Source of the DNA: Dehalococcoidia bacterium
Lineage (GTDB): Bacteria; Chloroflexota; Dehalococcoidia; SHYD01
Assembly: GCA_009692945.1 (NCBI GenBank)
Contig: SHYD01000024.1
Span: 1 to 35,869 of the forward strand
DNA length: 35,869 nucleotides
Reading direction: 5' to 3'
The position numbers were made by a program, and so were the translations under genes. Position 1 is the first letter of the stretch. Each line of letters starts with the position of its first letter. Of the stretch, positions 33,416-35,869 are shown one piece after another. The notes below the pieces were generated by a model, which searched no databases, had not been told where the DNA came from, and saw nothing but the letters and a program-made list of their open reading frames with translations.

Positions 33416-34428
33416 ATACCATCGCCGATTCCGATTCCAGTATCGAGGCCGAGCAGGTCGGGCTTTCCGGCCGATCGCTTCGGACTCGCACGGCCATCTC
33501 ATTTTTGATCGCCGCCGCACTGCTCGTGTTCTTCGCCAGCCGACTGGAAATCGACTTCGGGCGAATCTGGGAAACGATAAAACGCGCCGATTTCTGGTTG
33601 TTCGCGCTGGGATTTCTCGCCTACTACGCCACATTTCCCCTGCGCGGCCTCCGCTGGAGGCTGCTGCTGTCCAACGCCAGCATTGGGCAGCCGGAAGCGG
33701 TCAAGCTACCTTCGGTGTGGACGCTGGCCGAGTTCGTCTTCCTTGGCTGGTTTGCAAATTGCGTGATCCCTGCCAAGCTCGGCGACGCCTACCGGGGTTA
33801 CCAATTGAAGCGGGCGGTCCGTGTCAGCTTTGCTCACAGCCTGGGCACCATCGTGGCCGAACGAATCTTGGACATGGCCGTGCTGGTCCTGCTCCTATTC
33901 ACCTCCCTGTGGGTGCTGAGCACTTCAGGCGACCGCCACGGTGAATTGGCGACATCTATTCTCATGGGCGGGGTCGCGCTGCTGGTCGCCGGCATTGTTG
34001 GGCTGACCGCCATGTGGCTGCTGAGAGACCGGCTCCATACCAGGCTCCCGCAGCGGTTGCAGGCGATGTATCTTCGGTTCCAGCACGGAACTCTCGGCAG
34101 CTTCCGCCGTCTGCCCTGGGTGGCCCTGCTGAGCCTCGCTATCTGGATGGGCGAAGCCTGCCGCCTCTACTTGGTGATGACCGCTCTCAACCTCCCGCTG
34201 GGCTTCCCCTACGCCCTCTTTTTATCCCTCGCGAACTCGCTGCTGACGGTGGTGCCGTTCACACCGGGCGGACTCGGTCTGGTGGAGGTGGGGGTCGTTG
34301 GCCTGCTGATGCTGGGCGGGATCGACAAGGACACCGCGGTGGCGACCGCCCTGCTCGACAGGACCATCACCTACTGGAGCTTGATCGTCATCGGCTTCCC
34401 CCTGTTCCTCATACGCCGGAGGGTTTGA
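33412..34428 (+). CDS. Membrane protein of the LPG synthase / AglD family (UPF0104)
   Basis: 338 residues from GTG 33412. After a short hydrophilic N-terminus, about eight hydrophobic spans are visible. The motifs RGLRWRLLL near the first loop, a GDAYRGYQLKR segment, a TIVAERILDMAVL helix and PGGLGLVEVGVVGLL near the C-terminus are those of the lysylphosphatidylglycerol-synthetase membrane domain family, which includes AglD. The aminoacyl-transfer domain of MprF is absent, so lysinylation is not expected. In glycan loci such proteins are thought to act as flippases or in glycolipid handling; the exact role is unknown. Confidence 0.85.
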   Translation: MNTIADSDSSIEAEQVGLSGRSLRTRTAISFLIAAALLVFFASRLEIDFGRIWETIKRADFWLFALGFLAYYATFPLRGLRWRLLLSNASIGQPEAVKLPSVWTLAEFVFLGWFANCVIPAKLGDAYRGYQLKRAVRVSFAHSLGTIVAERILDMAVLVLLLFTSLWVLSTSGDRHGELATSILMGGVALLVAGIVGLTAMWLLRDRLHTRLPQRLQAMYLRFQHGTLGSFRRLPWVALLSLAIWMGEACRLYLVMTALNLPLGFPYALFLSLANSLLTVVPFTPGGLGLVEVGVVGLLMLGGIDKDTAVATALLDRTITYWSLIVIGFPLFLIRRRV

Positions 34429-34431
34429 TCG

Positions 34432-35586
34432 ATGCGGATCGGCATCGACTGCACCGCCGCCGTGGCCGAGGGGGCAGGGATTGGGCGGTTCACACGGGAG
34501 CTGGTGGGGGCGTTGCTGGCACGCACCGGCGACGATCGCTACGTTCTGCTGGGGCCGTGCGGCTCCCGGCCACTCGAGGGGATGGTGATGGGCGGCAACG
34601 CCGAATGGCGGACCCTCCCCTTCTCCAGCCGGATGGCCTCCATCCTCTGGCACCGGCTCCACCTGCCGCTCTCGGTCGAGCGGTTCACCGGCAGGCTGGA
34701 CGTATTCCACGCCACCGATTACACCCTGCCGCCCCTCTCGAAGGCAGCGGGCGCCGTCACCATCCACGACCTCAGCTTTATCGTGCATCCTGAGTTCGCG
34801 GAACCGCGGTTGGTCCGGTTCTTAGAACGCGAGGCAGCGGCGTCCGTACGCGCTGCCGAACTGGTGCTGGCGGACTCCGAATCGTCCCGTGCTGACATCA
34901 TCAATTATTTCGGCGCATCTCCCGGACGAGTGGCGGTGGTGTATGGCGGGGTGAGCGACTCGTTCCACCCAATCTCGGACCCGGCCGCGCTGCCGGCCGT
35001 GCGCCAGCGCTACGAGCTGCCCGAGGCCTATCTCCTGGGGGTCGGACGGATCGAACCCCGCAAAAACTGGGCAGGGCTGGTCACGGCTTACCGCAGCCTC
35101 CGAGACCGGATGCCCGATGCGCCCCCTCTGGTCATCGCAGGCGGGAGGGGGTGGCTGTGTCAACCGATCTTCGACGCCGTCGAAGCGTTGGGTCTTTCGA
35201 ACCACGTCCGCTTCCTGGGCTACGTCCCGGACCAGGACCTCCCGGCCTTGTTGACCGGAGCGACGTGCTTCCTGTTTCCCAGCTTTTACGAGGGATTTGG
35301 CCTCCCTCCCCTGGAGGCTATGGCCTGCGGCACTCCGGTCATTGCCGGCAACACCTCATCCCTCCCCGAGGTGCTGGGCGATGCCGCGCTGCTCGTGGAT
35401 CCGCGTGACATCGCCGGCATCGCTGATGCCATGTTCCAGGTGCTGACGCACCCTGAATTGAGAGATGACCTGCAGCTTCGAGGCCTGGGGCGGGTCCAGG
35501 GTTTTCGCTGGGATCAGGCGGCCGAGCGGCTGTCCGCCGCCTATCACCTGCTGGACCGTTCTTCCGCGGTCCCGGTTCCCGCGTGA
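34432..35586 (+). CDS. GT4-type glycosyltransferase
   Basis: 384 residues from ATG 34432, three bases after the previous stop. GIDCTAAVAEGAGIGRFTREL forms the N-terminal loop. ITIHDLSF-like and ADSESSRADI motifs follow, then GVGRIEPRKNW and the donor site FYEGFGLPPLEAMACGTPVIAG with the EX7E pair. The overall pattern resembles the gene at 23640-24758, so the two clusters on either side of rsmG probably build related glycans. Donor and acceptor are unknown. The stop overlaps the next start (TGATG). Confidence 0.9.
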   Translation: MRIGIDCTAAVAEGAGIGRFTRELVGALLARTGDDRYVLLGPCGSRPLEGMVMGGNAEWRTLPFSSRMASILWHRLHLPLSVERFTGRLDVFHATDYTLPPLSKAAGAVTIHDLSFIVHPEFAEPRLVRFLEREAAASVRAAELVLADSESSRADIINYFGASPGRVAVVYGGVSDSFHPISDPAALPAVRQRYELPEAYLLGVGRIEPRKNWAGLVTAYRSLRDRMPDAPPLVIAGGRGWLCQPIFDAVEALGLSNHVRFLGYVPDQDLPALLTGATCFLFPSFYEGFGLPPLEAMACGTPVIAGNTSSLPEVLGDAALLVDPRDIAGIADAMFQVLTHPELRDDLQLRGLGRVQGFRWDQAAERLSAAYHLLDRSSAVPVPA

Positions 35587-35869
35587 TGCCCCATCTCGTC
35601 ATCAACGGCTACTTTGCAGACCAGCCAACCACGGGAACGGGGCGCTATACCCGTGCTCTGGCCGCCGAACTGCCGGGGGTTTGGGACGGGCCGATCTCGG
35701 TCCTGATCCCCCGCTGGATGAACTCCGGCGCCCTGGCTCGGGAATGCCCGAATGTATCGGTGGTACCGCTATCCGTCCCCTTGAAAGGCAGCCTCGGCAA
35801 GGTGTGGTTCGAACAGATAGCGGTACCCATGGCGGCCCGGCGAATGAAGGCGGATGTCCTCCACATCCC
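35586..35869 (+). CDS. Glycosyltransferase N-terminus, cut by the window end
   Basis: ATG 35586 overlaps the preceding stop. The visible 94 residues begin with a Gly/Thr-rich loop, TTGTGRYTRALAAEL, typical of GT-B enzymes that open GT4 proteins in polysaccharide loci. The later FEQIAVPMAARRMKADVLHIP segment matches the usual 'E-Q...P..A...ADVLH.P' of such domains. The catalytic half lies beyond the window, so the family is inferred from the N-terminus and context only. Confidence 0.75.
   Translation, partial: MPHLVINGYFADQPTTGTGRYTRALAAELPGVWDGPISVLIPRWMNSGALARECPNVSVVPLSVPLKGSLGKVWFEQIAVPMAARRMKADVLHI

Overview
The window is a high-GC bacterial chromosome segment with densely packed, mostly housekeeping genes. 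The gene set points to Chloroflexota or a close relative: pyrR-pyrB-pyrC-carA-carB-pyrK in one direction, a membrane-anchored YvcK, a Gmad2 lipoprotein, and many GTG/TTG starts with 1-4 base stop/start overlaps. This placement is an inference from gene content and codon use, not from a marker gene.

Layout. 1-1337 (minus): the 5' part of an M1 zinc aminopeptidase, preceded in the same open frame by a small XRE-type helix-turn-helix segment. 1989-4495 (plus): lysA and holB, each preceded by a GC-rich intergenic repeat array. 5134-15431 (minus): the de novo pyrimidine operon pyrR, pyrB, pyrC, carA, carB, pyrK and a small membrane protein, read from a leader carrying a PyrR-type attenuator. Two AT-richer accessory insertions bracket carA. 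One is a membrane-anchored unknown gene split by an in-frame TAG. The other is a lone minimal nucleotidyltransferase on the opposite strand, next to a 27-codon HEPN remnant. 15700-21391 (plus): gatB, yvcK-like, secG, an extracellular solute-binding protein and a SAM hydroxide adenosyltransferase-like gene. 21414-25322 (minus): a Gmad2 lipoprotein followed by three glycosyltransferases. 25311-26126 (plus): rsmG. 26193-35869 (plus): a surface-polysaccharide locus with a membrane-anchored glycoside hydrolase, a GT39-type membrane glycosyltransferase, two O-antigen-ligase-like proteins, UDP-glucuronate decarboxylase, an LPG-synthase/AglD-type membrane protein and two GT4 glycosyltransferases, the last cut by the window end.

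How it fits together. CarAB, PyrB and PyrC carry out the first steps to dihydroorotate. PyrK would pass electrons for a dihydroorotate dehydrogenase whose catalytic subunit (pyrD) is not in the window. PyrR is placed to feed back on the whole operon through the leader hairpins. The two glycosyltransferase clusters flanking rsmG look like parts of one cell-surface glycan system, with nucleotide-sugar supply (UXS), glycosyltransferases, polymerase/ligase candidates and a trimming hydrolase.

The least explained element is a dispersed family of two-hairpin intergenic repeats, at least eight copies on both strands at 1510-1836, 3354-3406, 4771-5090 and 9981-10150. The hairpin arms differ between copies but stay complementary, and the linker and loop are conserved. 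No tRNA, rRNA, CRISPR array, transposase or integrase was recognised.
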